DNA of 24,160 bases from an uncultured Clostridia bacterium (lineage in GTDB: Bacteria; Bacillota; Clostridia; Saccharofermentanales; Saccharofermentanaceae): the NCBI GenBank assembly GCA_946545505.1, contig CAMNNN010000002.1:1-24160 (forward strand), in the 5' to 3' direction. The notes under the pieces were generated by a model. The model made no database searches. It saw only the letters and a list, made by a program, of their open reading frames with translations, and was not told the origin of the DNA. Every line of letters starts with the position of its first letter. Position 1 is the stretch's first letter. Both the position numbers and the translations under genes were made by a program. This document shows, one piece after another, positions 15,770 to 24,015 of this stretch.

Positions 15770-16726
15770 ATGCTGACTGACGGATGCGGAAGAAATATCA
15801 CATATCTTCGTGTGTCACTGACGGACAAGTGCAATCTGCGCTGTAAGTACTGCGTGCCGCCTGAGGGCGTGAAGATGCTTGCTCACGAAGACATACTGAC
15901 TCATGAGGAGCTGCTTCGTGTTATCAGAATTCTCGTGTCGCTCGGAGTGACCAAAGTGCGTTTCACGGGCGGCGAGCCGCTCGTTAGAAAGGGTGCGATG
16001 GATCTCATCCGTAATGTGTCTTTAATTGAAGGTGCACCGTCTCTTTGTCTGACGACTAACGGCGTGATGCTGGAGCAGTTTCTGCCCGATCTTCTCGAAG
16101 CCCGGGTGCGCGATATCAACATAAGTCTTGATACGCTGTCAGACGCTGTTTATGAGACGATTACCGGAAAGGATGAACTCTCTCTCGTGCTGAAGTCTGT
16201 CGATGCTTGTTATGAAGCGGGGGTGAATCTGAAGATCAATGCGGTGCCGCTTAAAGGTATCAATGAGACTGAGCTGCCCGATCTCGCCGCACTCGCTCGT
16301 GACAGGAGGATCGATGTGCGCTTTATCGAATTGATGCCGATCGGATGCGCGGCCTGCTGTGAAGGGATTCCGAATGACGAAGTGCGCCGTTCGCTGGACT
16401 GCGCTTACGGCCCGTCTGTTAATGCCGGATCTTCCATCGGACCTGCGGCGTATGTCACATATGAAGGGTTCAAGGGAAGAGTCGGATTTATAAGTCCGAT
16501 GTCGCATGCATTCTGTTCTGAGTGCAACCGCATAAGATTGACTTGCGACGGGGTATTGAAGCTGTGTCTCGCGTCGCCCGCATGTCTTGATCTGAAGATT
16601 TTGTTAAGAACCGGTGCGTCAGATGAAGATATCGCCCGGGCAGTAAGAGATGCGTTGTTGAAGAAACCGGAAGGTCATGGTCTTAAGTTTACTGATGACC
16701 GGAACATGATTGGTATAGGAGGCTGA
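15770..16726 (+). CDS. moaA: GTP 3',8-cyclase MoaA (radical SAM)
   Basis: The 318-residue enzyme starts molybdopterin synthesis by cyclising GTP. The radical SAM cluster motif CNLRCKYC gives C21, C25 and C28. FTGGEPL (65-71) is the SAM-binding strand and the second cluster is C249, C252 and C266 in FCSECNRIRLTCDG and KLCL. It ends in the GG tail (IGIGG) needed for activity in known MoaA proteins. GGAGAG lies just upstream of the ATG. It partners functionally with MoaC encoded 2.5 kb upstream in the same operon. Confidence 0.96.
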   Translation: MLTDGCGRNITYLRVSLTDKCNLRCKYCVPPEGVKMLAHEDILTHEELLRVIRILVSLGVTKVRFTGGEPLVRKGAMDLIRNVSLIEGAPSLCLTTNGVMLEQFLPDLLEARVRDINISLDTLSDAVYETITGKDELSLVLKSVDACYEAGVNLKINAVPLKGINETELPDLAALARDRRIDVRFIELMPIGCAACCEGIPNDEVRRSLDCAYGPSVNAGSSIGPAAYVTYEGFKGRVGFISPMSHAFCSECNRIRLTCDGVLKLCLASPACLDLKILLRTGASDEDIARAVRDALLKKPEGHGLKFTDDRNMIGIGG

Positions 16727-16727
16727 T

Positions 16728-17648
16728 ATGGGTAAAGTTATCGCTGTATGTATAAGTGAGAAGAAGGGCACGGTAAAAACTGATGTCGGAAGCTGCCGGA
16801 TCATTCGTGATTACGGACTCGAGAATGATGCTCATGCAGGATCGGAAAGACAGGTCAGCCTGCTGTCGTTCGAGAGTTTCTCGGAGTTTAAGAAGCAGAA
16901 TGAGGGCCGTGTGGATATAGTGCCCGGAGTGTTCGGCGAGAACCTTCTTGTGTCTGGATTTGACTTTAAGTCGATGCCTCTCGGAACGCGTTTCAGATGC
17001 GGCGATGTTCTGCTCGAGTTGATGCAGATTGGAAAGAAGTGTCATACGGGGTGTGAGATATCGAAGATCGCGGGCAAGTGCATAATGCCTGTAGAAGGTG
17101 TTTTCGCGAAGGTGCTTGAAGGCGGAGTTGTAAGTAACGGCGATGAGTTTGAGATAGTCTCACCGCTGTTTCGGGCAGGAATCGTGACTGCAAGCGACCG
17201 TTCTTATAACGGAGAGAGGGAGGACCTGTCAGGCCCTAAGATAGCCGAGATAATCAGACGGTGCGGATATGAGGTGGCAGCGTCCGAACTGCTTCCCGAT
17301 GATGAAGATGCACTTGCCGAAGCGCTTATAAAGATGTGCGACGAGGTGCGTCCGGATGTCATATTCACAACAGGTGGAACGGGTTTGTCGCCACGCGATC
17401 ATATGCCGGAAGCGACGAGGAGGATCGCTCACCGGTTCGTTCCCGGAATCGCGGAATATATGAGACTGAAGAGTATGGAGATCACTCCGAATGCGATGTT
17501 GTCCAGAGGTGAGTCGGTTATACGTAATAATACTTTAATTATCAATCTGCCGGGCTCGCCGAAGGCTGTTAGCGAGTGTCTGTCGTTTATATTGCCGTCG
17601 TTGAGTCACGGCCTGGGCATACTGCGCGGCGATAAACTGGATAAGTAG
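16728..17648 (+). CDS. MOSC domain-MogA fusion (molybdenum cofactor sulfurase-like plus molybdopterin adenylyltransferase)
   Basis: The 306-residue protein joins two molybdenum cofactor modules. Residues 1-145 are a MOSC domain (GLENDAHAGSERQVSLLS, PGVFGENLLVSG, GDVLLELMQIGKKCHTGCEI, with C105 and C109 as candidate sulfur-carrying cysteines). Residues 148-306 are MogA/MoaB, which adenylylates molybdopterin before metal insertion: GIVTASDRSY (151-160), FTTGGTGLSPRDHMPEAT (213-230) and NLPGSPKA (273-280). AGGAGG precedes the ATG, and the gap to moaA is 1 bp. It is the last gene of the operon; a 93-bp gap follows. Confidence 0.92.
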   Translation: MGKVIAVCISEKKGTVKTDVGSCRIIRDYGLENDAHAGSERQVSLLSFESFSEFKKQNEGRVDIVPGVFGENLLVSGFDFKSMPLGTRFRCGDVLLELMQIGKKCHTGCEISKIAGKCIMPVEGVFAKVLEGGVVSNGDEFEIVSPLFRAGIVTASDRSYNGEREDLSGPKIAEIIRRCGYEVAASELLPDDEDALAEALIKMCDEVRPDVIFTTGGTGLSPRDHMPEATRRIAHRFVPGIAEYMRLKSMEITPNAMLSRGESVIRNNTLIINLPGSPKAVSECLSFILPSLSHGLGILRGDKLDK

Positions 17649-17670
17649 CGGGACGAAAAATACTGCAGAA

Positions 17671-17724
17671 TCTACTCAAATAAGTAGACAATACAAGCAT
17701 AAATATGTTTATCATATCTTGTAT
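17671..17724 (+). promoter_or_regulatory. two nested or adjacent inverted repeats upstream of the lipoprotein gene
   Basis: TCTACT (17671-17676) pairs with AGTAGA (17683-17688). ATACAAG (17691-17697) pairs with CTTGTAT (17718-17724), enclosing an inner ATAAA/TTTAT repeat. The second ends about 3 bases before the GGAGGG ribosome binding site of the lipoprotein gene, so it could bind a regulator or fold in the mRNA leader. The 93-bp gap has no convincing terminator with a T tract. Confidence 0.45.
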
Positions 17725-17741
17725 ACCGGAGGGATAGATAT

Positions 17742-19403
17742 ATGAGACTTAAGAAGATAACAGCGGCTGTACTTGCCATCGCGATCATGACAGCGACAGG
17801 ATGCCAATCGAAGGATGAGAAGAATACCGAATTAATACAGGCAGTAACGACTGATTTCTTCGAGGCGTTGGTTGAAGAAGATAGTGACCGGATTGAAGAG
17901 CTGACCGGCGGTCTGGAGTACGAATCAAGCCTCGAGAACCTGAGAGAATACTTGGGCGAGAATTATGACATCTTCCAAAGATTCTTAAGCTATACGGAAG
18001 TTGTCGAGATGGGCGAAGTCGAATTTGATTATGAACACGGCAGAGCCAAGATGAGAACGACTTTTTCCTTCCTGGATATCGAAGGACTGACCGGTGACCT
18101 CGAGTTTCCGTACTGCACACACGACGAGCTCATGGAAATGCTCGACAATTCTGCCACATGTAAGAATAAGACATTCAATCTCGAGTTCGAGTATGATGAA
18201 GACAGCGGCGAGTGGATCTTGACGAAGAAATCCGCCGCGAAGGTAATCAACTTTATTGGTACCAAGATAAACAGATTCCCGACCATTGTTGAGGTTAGTC
18301 CCGTGCAGGCAAGACAGATGGTCGAGGACTTCCTCAACGGCCTTGCCGAAACGGGAACTTATGATGATATTATGGTCGACCTGGATATCGATGATTTCAG
18401 AGTCTACGAGAACGTTACCGAGAGAGGAGACGGACCGCAGACTCAGGAAGCTTTAAGCGGGTTTATATCAGCATACATGTCTTATGTTCTCGACCACGAT
18501 TATACGATCGAAGCAGTGTCTCCGTTTTACTTTATACTTCACGGAAGCGCACCTTCTGACGAAGATCTCTACGAGCAGCTTTCAGCACCTGAATTCTTAT
18601 ATGAGTATTACCAGAATGAGATGAGTTATATATATCTCAACAGGTCCCACGAAGACGAGATGGACGCCCAGTCCGCGCATGTTTACGACTGGCTTGCGGG
18701 AGCGGTGGATTTCGCTGAGCCTGAGGACTACACGCTGTCGGTGTCCATCTCCCCTTACAGTATGGACGGCGGAATGATTACTGTGGAAAGCAGCATAATT
18801 CCGGAGCCCTACAGAGGCCTGTATGAGGCTATGCACAGCGTTGACTGGGAGACCTTCGAGGAGATGATGAGCGCTGCGGCTGAAGGCCTTAACGCGAGCG
18901 GAGAAATGAGTGACATTCTCTATGTCGAGATCCTCAACGGCCTGACGCCCGAGAACTACGGATACGCATTAAGCGGAAACGGGAACTCTTCCGGACGTCC
19001 TAATCAGGCTGTCGGCACATACGAACAGGTGCCTTCGTGGTGCGAGGACGGAAGTCTTATTTATGGCTACTCGAACCCCGATGCGAACGGCTACTGGATG
19101 TTCTACAGTAAGGAGCCCGGCGTGCTTGATACTGTCGGCTACTACTTAGGTGACGGCGGTATCTGGATCACTAATTATTACGATTGTGAGTTTAATGCCG
19201 GTGACATTCTCGAAGTCGATTGGTGGATCGACGGCGATCAGGTTGTCAGCTCTGACAGAGTATTCGTAAACGAAGACGGTACCACGGAGATCGAAGTGTT
19301 TCTGCCGTTCTACAACGCAGGTGACTTCACGGAGTGCGAGATGCGTCTGTGGGAGGAAGGTCACAATCACGTTATTTCCTACGTCACACTGACGTACGAC
19401 TGA
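17742..19403 (+). CDS. predicted lipoprotein of unknown function
   Basis: The 553-residue protein begins with a lipoprotein signal peptide (basic MRLKK, hydrophobic core, lipobox TATGC with C21), so it should be anchored outside the membrane. Residues about 28-185 (ELIQAVTTDFFEALVEEDSDRIEELTGG and a following beta-rich stretch) look like the NTF2-type folds found in several clostridial lipoproteins. Residues about 186-400 begin in the same way (VQARQMVEDFLNGLAETG). The last ~130 residues (from about 425) are rich in aromatic residues, with SWCEDGSLIYGYSNPDANGY, and read like a beta-sandwich. The protein is very acidic. GGAGGG precedes the ATG. No family identified. It is a separate unit from the molybdenum operon by spacing and has its own inverted repeats upstream. 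Confidence 0.75.
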   Translation: MRLKKITAAVLAIAIMTATGCQSKDEKNTELIQAVTTDFFEALVEEDSDRIEELTGGLEYESSLENLREYLGENYDIFQRFLSYTEVVEMGEVEFDYEHGRAKMRTTFSFLDIEGLTGDLEFPYCTHDELMEMLDNSATCKNKTFNLEFEYDEDSGEWILTKKSAAKVINFIGTKINRFPTIVEVSPVQARQMVEDFLNGLAETGTYDDIMVDLDIDDFRVYENVTERGDGPQTQEALSGFISAYMSYVLDHDYTIEAVSPFYFILHGSAPSDEDLYEQLSAPEFLYEYYQNEMSYIYLNRSHEDEMDAQSAHVYDWLAGAVDFAEPEDYTLSVSISPYSMDGGMITVESSIIPEPYRGLYEAMHSVDWETFEEMMSAAAEGLNASGEMSDILYVEILNGLTPENYGYALSGNGNSSGRPNQAVGTYEQVPSWCEDGSLIYGYSNPDANGYWMFYSKEPGVLDTVGYYLGDGGIWITNYYDCEFNAGDILEVDWWIDGDQVVSSDRVFVNEDGTTEIEVFLPFYNAGDFTECEMRLWEEGHNHVISYVTLTYD

Positions 19404-19413
19404 CAGAAAAGAC

Positions 19414-22400
19414 TTACTTAACTATTCTCGAATTGAACTCAAGTTCGCCGATCCCTATGGCGTGCCTGACTGCTTTGTCGCACAGGATCTTCACCATAGG
19501 TGTATTAGTTCTGAATCCGAGTGCTCTGCCGGTCTCTTCAATGAGATTATCGATAGGCATTCCGAACTGCGAACGTGCCACATAACAGGCGGCACAAGAG
19601 GCCTCCTCGAGTGTGATCTCACGGCAGTCGCGCATATCTTCGTCGGCCGCAGGCACACGGTACTCCGGCAGAACGCTCCCGATGAATTCCGCATCTTTCC
19701 ACACGAAGACACGGTCGTAATCAGCAGATTCGTCCATAGCCAGATTAAGCTTCGTCGTCGGGTAGTGAAGTGCCTTTACCAGATACTCGCACCGGTCTTT
19801 TACAGGCGCGGTTTTACGCGTTATTCCGCATGCGCCCGTAAGCCTCTCGACAAGCACGTCGAAACATATCGGGGACTCCGTCTCTACGACAGTCTTACAG
19901 GCAGCCGTGAGAAGGCCGATGTTAGCAGGATCGCAGAAGTCTTTGGAAGACAATGCGGGCAGGCTTACCGCAGCCTTTACATAATTTGAAGAAGGCGCAC
20001 GGCCTACTTCAAATTCAGTTTTTTTTTGAGTCTGTTCGGGTGCGGGTGACTCTTCGGCAACCGGTTCTTCCGCCTCTTCAGTAGGCTCCGGATCGGGATC
20101 AGGCTTGTTCCTGTTGTTGATCGCGTCGATGCACTGTGCGATGACCTTCTTCGGATCCTCCCACCATTCCAGCGACCATATCTTGATCACATTCCATCCG
20201 AGGCTTCGGAGCATAGCAGGCTGCTCGATCTCACGTGTAGAAGCCGAAGCGCCGGTGTTAACGGAAGAACCGTCGATCAGTATTCCGAGGCAGTAACTCT
20301 CAGGATCATCCGGGTCGATAACTCCGACATCAACCTTGAAGCCGGACTTTCCGATATCCGTATCAGCCGAATAACCTTCGGCAGCAAGAGCGGTGCGTAT
20401 GCTCTCCTTGATGCCTCTGGTCTTCGCATTAATATCAACGAAAGATACAGTCGAATTGCCTGCGTCGGGTGCGGGTGCCAGGTCGCTGTCCCACAGCGTG
20501 TTCTGCTCGGCGTACATGAGGAAACGCTTGAATGCAAGGACGCCTTCGGGGCTGCCTTCGCCCGCCTTGATCTTCTCGGAGGGAAGGGAAGAGAATACCT
20601 TCATCTCGCATCTTGATCTTGTGACGGCAACGTTCAGTCTTCTCCAGCCGCCGTCCTTGTTGATAGGTCCGAAATTCATCGATACCTTACCCTCTTCATC
20701 AGGTCCGTAGTTAACAGAGAAAAGGATTACGTCTCTTTCATCACCCTGAACATTCTCGAGGTTCTTGATGAAGATCGGCTCTTCACCTCCGAATGCCCAT
20801 TTCTCGAATTCCTCATCCTGTCTGCAGACATCATCGATCATGTCTTCAATGAGGTTCTGCTGCTGGATGTTGAATGTAACCACGCCGTATGTCAGCTTCG
20901 ACAGTTCAGGGTCACGCGAACGTGCCACAAGCTCATCCGTAACAGCCTTGGCCTCAACCTCATTTGTACGTGTCTTACCGCTGTCGAATACGCCGTCGCA
21001 TTTAACCAAAGTGATGCGTGAAGCCCTGTCGTCGACGGACGGGAAAGTATAAAGCTTGCTGTCGTAGAAAGATCTGTTGGAGAACGTTATGAGACTCTCG
21101 TGACGGCTTCTGTAGTGCCACAGCAGTCTCGTCTGGGGCATACCGACTGCGAGGCAGTCATCGAGTATACTCTCGAGGTCTTCGGCGTCGTAGTCATCTC
21201 CTGCTATTGTCTGGTCCTTGAAGAAAGACGTCGGAGGCATCTGCATCGGGTCTCCTACTATTACCGCGTGCTTGCCTCTCGCGATCGCTCCGATCGCTTC
21301 ACATGTCGGAAGCTGTGATGCCTCATCGAAGATAACGAGGTCGAACAGCGGTTCCTTGGAAGGTGCGATAAACTGAGCTGCCGAGATCGGGCTCATCAGT
21401 ACGCACGGAGTGAGCTTCAATATGATATCCTGAGTCTCGCGGAACAGCGATCTTATGGAGATGCCTCTGCCGCGGCTCTTGATGGCACGCTGCAGCTTGC
21501 CCAGCATCGATGCTGCATTCGCTTCGATATTGAAGTCGGGAATTCTCTTGGCAACTTTAAGGATGATCTCCTGTTTGGTGATGTCACGGAACTCCTCACT
21601 CAATTCCTTAAGCTTCGCTACGCGCTCGTCGAATACCTTGCCGCTGAAGTTCCTTAAGACTTCTGTATCATCAATGATCTTGCAGATCAGAAGCTTCGAC
21701 CATGCCTTCATATACGTCGAAGTTAAGGTGTCTTTGTTAACTTCGGAGGAATTGTCCTCGTACGCTCTGATGAGAGGAGTGAGTTTAAGTTCACGGCAGC
21801 GTGCCCCCGCCTTGTTGACGATCGTCCTCTCTCTGATGGCGCCCTCATTCTCCCGTATCTGCTGAATTATCTCCCTCACTTCGGCGAATGTCGTGCCTTC
21901 GGTCTTCTCATCGAGTTTGCTTATCTCAAGTCTCGAATTGACAGCGTCACGGGCGGCAGCGTAACCCTTGGAAGCCGCTATGAATTCGGGTACTACGGAA
22001 GGCACATCAGCCGCGGGGTCGAATCCTAATCCGGCGAAAGCCTTCTTATATGAACCTAAGTCACTAAGATGCGTACCGAGAGTGTCCTTGGCATTGCCGG
22101 ACTTATCCCAGGTCTTCACCTTGTTGTAGACCTTGTTTACTGCCATCGTCTTAAGAGGTCCCCACTTGGCTTCGGCTGCTGTGTACTCTTTAATCAGCGC
22201 ATCCGCATCCTGTGCGAGGAAATCCTTGTCCCAGGTCTGAAGAATCTGCTTGCGCGCTTCGAGATAATTCTCACACTTGGCGCGGGCCTTATCGGCAGAA
22301 GCAATGTCACCGCCTGCCGCGACCGTGGTAAGAACTGCCCTCAGATTGATCAGCTTATTCTCGTAATCGGCAGCACTGTTTGAGAGCGCATCGAGTTCAG

Positions 22401-23931
22401 AAGGGAGCTTAACTTTCGCTTCCTGGCTGTACTCCGTCGCACCTACGAAAGGCAGCACGTCTGAAGTTCCGCTGCTGACGGCGGTGTATTCTTCGAGCGC
22501 TCTTACGGCCTGAGCCACAGCATCTTCCGTGAGGCCTTCATCGTATCCGTCTTCGAGCAGCACATCGGGCGCGGAACTGTACTGCGAATAGATGCACAGC
22601 ATCTCATAGAGAGAGTAGCCGTAGGACTTGGTCTCGGACAATGCATCGGCATAGATGTCGAGTTCGTCGCGGCGCTTCTGAATCTCTTCCAAAGCCTTGT
22701 CGTAACCTGATGCCGGCAGATTCTTAGTCTTATATTCAAGAGCTTCCTTAAGCTGGTCGAGGACCCAGCCCTTACGTATCTTGTTCGAGTGCAGCTCGAG
22801 GCTGAAAGGCGCGAGGCCGATCTTACTTAAACGCGAGTAAACGACATCGAGAGCCGCCTTCTTCTCCGCAGCGAAAAGCACAGTCTTCCCGTTAGCTACG
22901 GCGTTGGCGATCATTGTGGTGATCGTCTGCGATTTACCGGTTCCCGGAGGGCCGTGCAGAACAAAGCTTTTGGGTGTGTAGTCGTTTTCGGCGGTGCCGC
23001 AGGCCTGCTGTATCGCATAGAGCTGAGAGTTATCGGCGCTGATGGGAAGAAGGATGTTGTCGTCACCCTTGAAGTCACGGGAGAGCTCTTCCATATTCTC
23101 GTATTTCCAGGAAAGCTGACCGTCCATGAGACTTTTTACGATGTCATTGGAGGCGAGTTCCTCGCGGTGACGGCGAAGGTCATTCCACATGACGAACTTC
23201 GAGAACGAGAACATGCCGAGCACACATGCGTCGATGACTTTCCAGCCTTCCTTCATCTTCAATGCTTCGCTTAAAGTATTGAAGACGGCGGATACATCCT
23301 TGCCGCTTCCGTCATCACGGATCTCGCCGTCGAGCTCCGAGATATCGATGTCGAAGTCGCGCTTGAGCTTCTCCACGAGCGAGCGGTTCATTATCGAATC
23401 GTCGTCGGTTTTTCTTAACACATAATTGCCGGAGCCAAACTTTCTTGCGAGTTCGACCGGTACGAGTACGACAGGCGCATAGTAGACCGCGTTGTCTTTC
23501 TTCTCGTCTATCCACTTAAGCAGACCGCACGCGAGGAAAAGGGTTCCCGCGCCGTCTTCTTCCAGTGCTGATTTGGAATTTCTGTAAAGAGCCTTGATCT
23601 TGTCAGCGAGTTCTTTGTCGGTAAGGCTCGAATAGATCTTGCCGTCTGCTTCGGCAGCCTTGATCGAATCATCGAAGGCCGATGTTGCCGCGAGATCTTC
23701 GATGCCGTATTCCCCGGCGGGGATATTCTCCACATCGGTCCTCGGTATTATCACGTAATCTTTCTCGGCGGATACCGAGTCTTCGATATCGCTTGCAGAC
23801 GTGACAAACAAAGGAATCGTGTTGCCCTTAAGTCTTACGTTAAGAAGTGCGTTGCGGGTCGTCAGATCGAGAAGCTTACGTTCCCACTGATCTACCTTGG
23901 CGTCCTGACGTGAAATGGTGTTCTCAGACAT
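19414..23931 (-). CDS. large DUF4011-type superfamily 1 helicase with Vsr/MTES_1575-like nuclease and DUF3320-like C-terminus
   Basis: The 1505-residue protein starts with a DUF4011-like segment (VDQWERKLLDLTTRNALLNV, about 14-33). Helicase motifs follow: Walker A GPPGTGKS (327-334), Walker B DEAS (D869-E870), GDPMQMPP after it, ENVQGDERDVI, and motif VI LNVAVTRSR (about 1098-1106). A nuclease-like region (about 1190-1262) has FKVDVGVID, CLGILIDGSS and LGWNVIKIWSLEWWEDP, as in very-short-patch-like endonucleases. A linker with prolines and acids (about 1265-1300) leads to the DUF3320-like end (ESPICFDVLVERLTGACGITRKT). The start is the ATG at 23931, five bases after AAGGAGA; a frame 11 codons longer exists. 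It probably acts on DNA, perhaps in defence or repair (inference). An A9 run at codons 1302-1305 is discussed separately. It ends 10 bp from the lipoprotein gene. Confidence 0.9.
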   Translation of the reverse strand: MSENTISRQDAKVDQWERKLLDLTTRNALLNVRLKGNTIPLFVTSASDIEDSVSAEKDYVIIPRTDVENIPAGEYGIEDLAATSAFDDSIKAAEADGKIYSSLTDKELADKIKALYRNSKSALEEDGAGTLFLACGLLKWIDEKKDNAVYYAPVVLVPVELARKFGSGNYVLRKTDDDSIMNRSLVEKLKRDFDIDISELDGEIRDDGSGKDVSAVFNTLSEALKMKEGWKVIDACVLGMFSFSKFVMWNDLRRHREELASNDIVKSLMDGQLSWKYENMEELSRDFKGDDNILLPISADNSQLYAIQQACGTAENDYTPKSFVLHGPPGTGKSQTITTMIANAVANGKTVLFAAEKKAALDVVYSRLSKIGLAPFSLELHSNKIRKGWVLDQLKEALEYKTKNLPASGYDKALEEIQKRRDELDIYADALSETKSYGYSLYEMLCIYSQYSSAPDVLLEDGYDEGLTEDAVAQAVRALEEYTAVSSGTSDVLPFVGATEYSQEAKVKLPSELDALSNSAADYENKLINLRAVLTTVAAGGDIASADKARAKCENYLEARKQILQTWDKDFLAQDADALIKEYTAAEAKWGPLKTMAVNKVYNKVKTWDKSGNAKDTLGTHLSDLGSYKKAFAGLGFDPAADVPSVVPEFIAASKGYAAARDAVNSRLEISKLDEKTEGTTFAEVREIIQQIRENEGAIRERTIVNKAGARCRELKLTPLIRAYEDNSSEVNKDTLTSTYMKAWSKLLICKIIDDTEVLRNFSGKVFDERVAKLKELSEEFRDITKQEIILKVAKRIPDFNIEANAASMLGKLQRAIKSRGRGISIRSLFRETQDIILKLTPCVLMSPISAAQFIAPSKEPLFDLVIFDEASQLPTCEAIGAIARGKHAVIVGDPMQMPPTSFFKDQTIAGDDYDAEDLESILDDCLAVGMPQTRLLWHYRSRHESLITFSNRSFYDSKLYTFPSVDDRASRITLVKCDGVFDSGKTRTNEVEAKAVTDELVARSRDPELSKLTYGVVTFNIQQQNLIEDMIDDVCRQDEEFEKWAFGGEEPIFIKNLENVQGDERDVILFSVNYGPDEEGKVSMNFGPINKDGGWRRLNVAVTRSRCEMKVFSSLPSEKIKAGEGSPEGVLAFKRFLMYAEQNTLWDSDLAPAPDAGNSTVSFVDINAKTRGIKESIRTALAAEGYSADTDIGKSGFKVDVGVIDPDDPESYCLGILIDGSSVNTGASASTREIEQPAMLRSLGWNVIKIWSLEWWEDPKKVIAQCIDAINNRNKPDPDPEPTEEAEEPVAEESPAPEQTQKKTEFEVGRAPSSNYVKAAVSLPALSSKDFCDPANIGLLTAACKTVVETESPICFDVLVERLTGACGITRKTAPVKDRCEYLVKALHYPTTKLNLAMDESADYDRVFVWKDAEFIGSVLPEYRVPAADEDMRDCREITLEEASCAACYVARSQFGMPIDNLIEETGRALGFRTNTPMVKILCDKAVRHAIGIGELEFNSRIVK

Positions 23932-23947
23932 AACAATCTCCTTATTC

Positions 23948-23957
23948 CACTTAAGTG
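23948..23957 (-). promoter_or_regulatory. 10-bp palindrome in the leader of the helicase gene, candidate operator
   Basis: CACTTAAGTG is a perfect palindrome between the divergent TATAAT boxes and the helicase ribosome binding site, so it lies at or just after the probable helicase transcription start. A short palindrome can arise by chance, so this is tentative. Confidence 0.3.
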
Positions 23958-23966
23958 AACACATCT

Positions 23967-23974
23967 ATTATAAT
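23967..23974. promoter_or_regulatory. divergent -10 boxes for the helicase and the DUF389-like gene
   Basis: ATTATAAT contains TATAAT on the plus strand (23969-23974) and on the minus strand (23972-23967), so both genes may start from one AT-rich patch. The minus-strand box has a poor -35 (TTTCGT, spacer about 16); the plus-strand box has none that is clear. Confidence 0.45.
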
Positions 23975-24015
23975 ATAAAAAGCACCTGACGAAACCACAC
24001 CCGAAGGGACTTGCC

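Noticed and set aside
23932..23964. helicase start 11 codons upstream (ATG at 23964)
   Set aside because: No ribosome binding site is seen ahead of it, while AAGGAGA lies five bases before the ATG at 23931.
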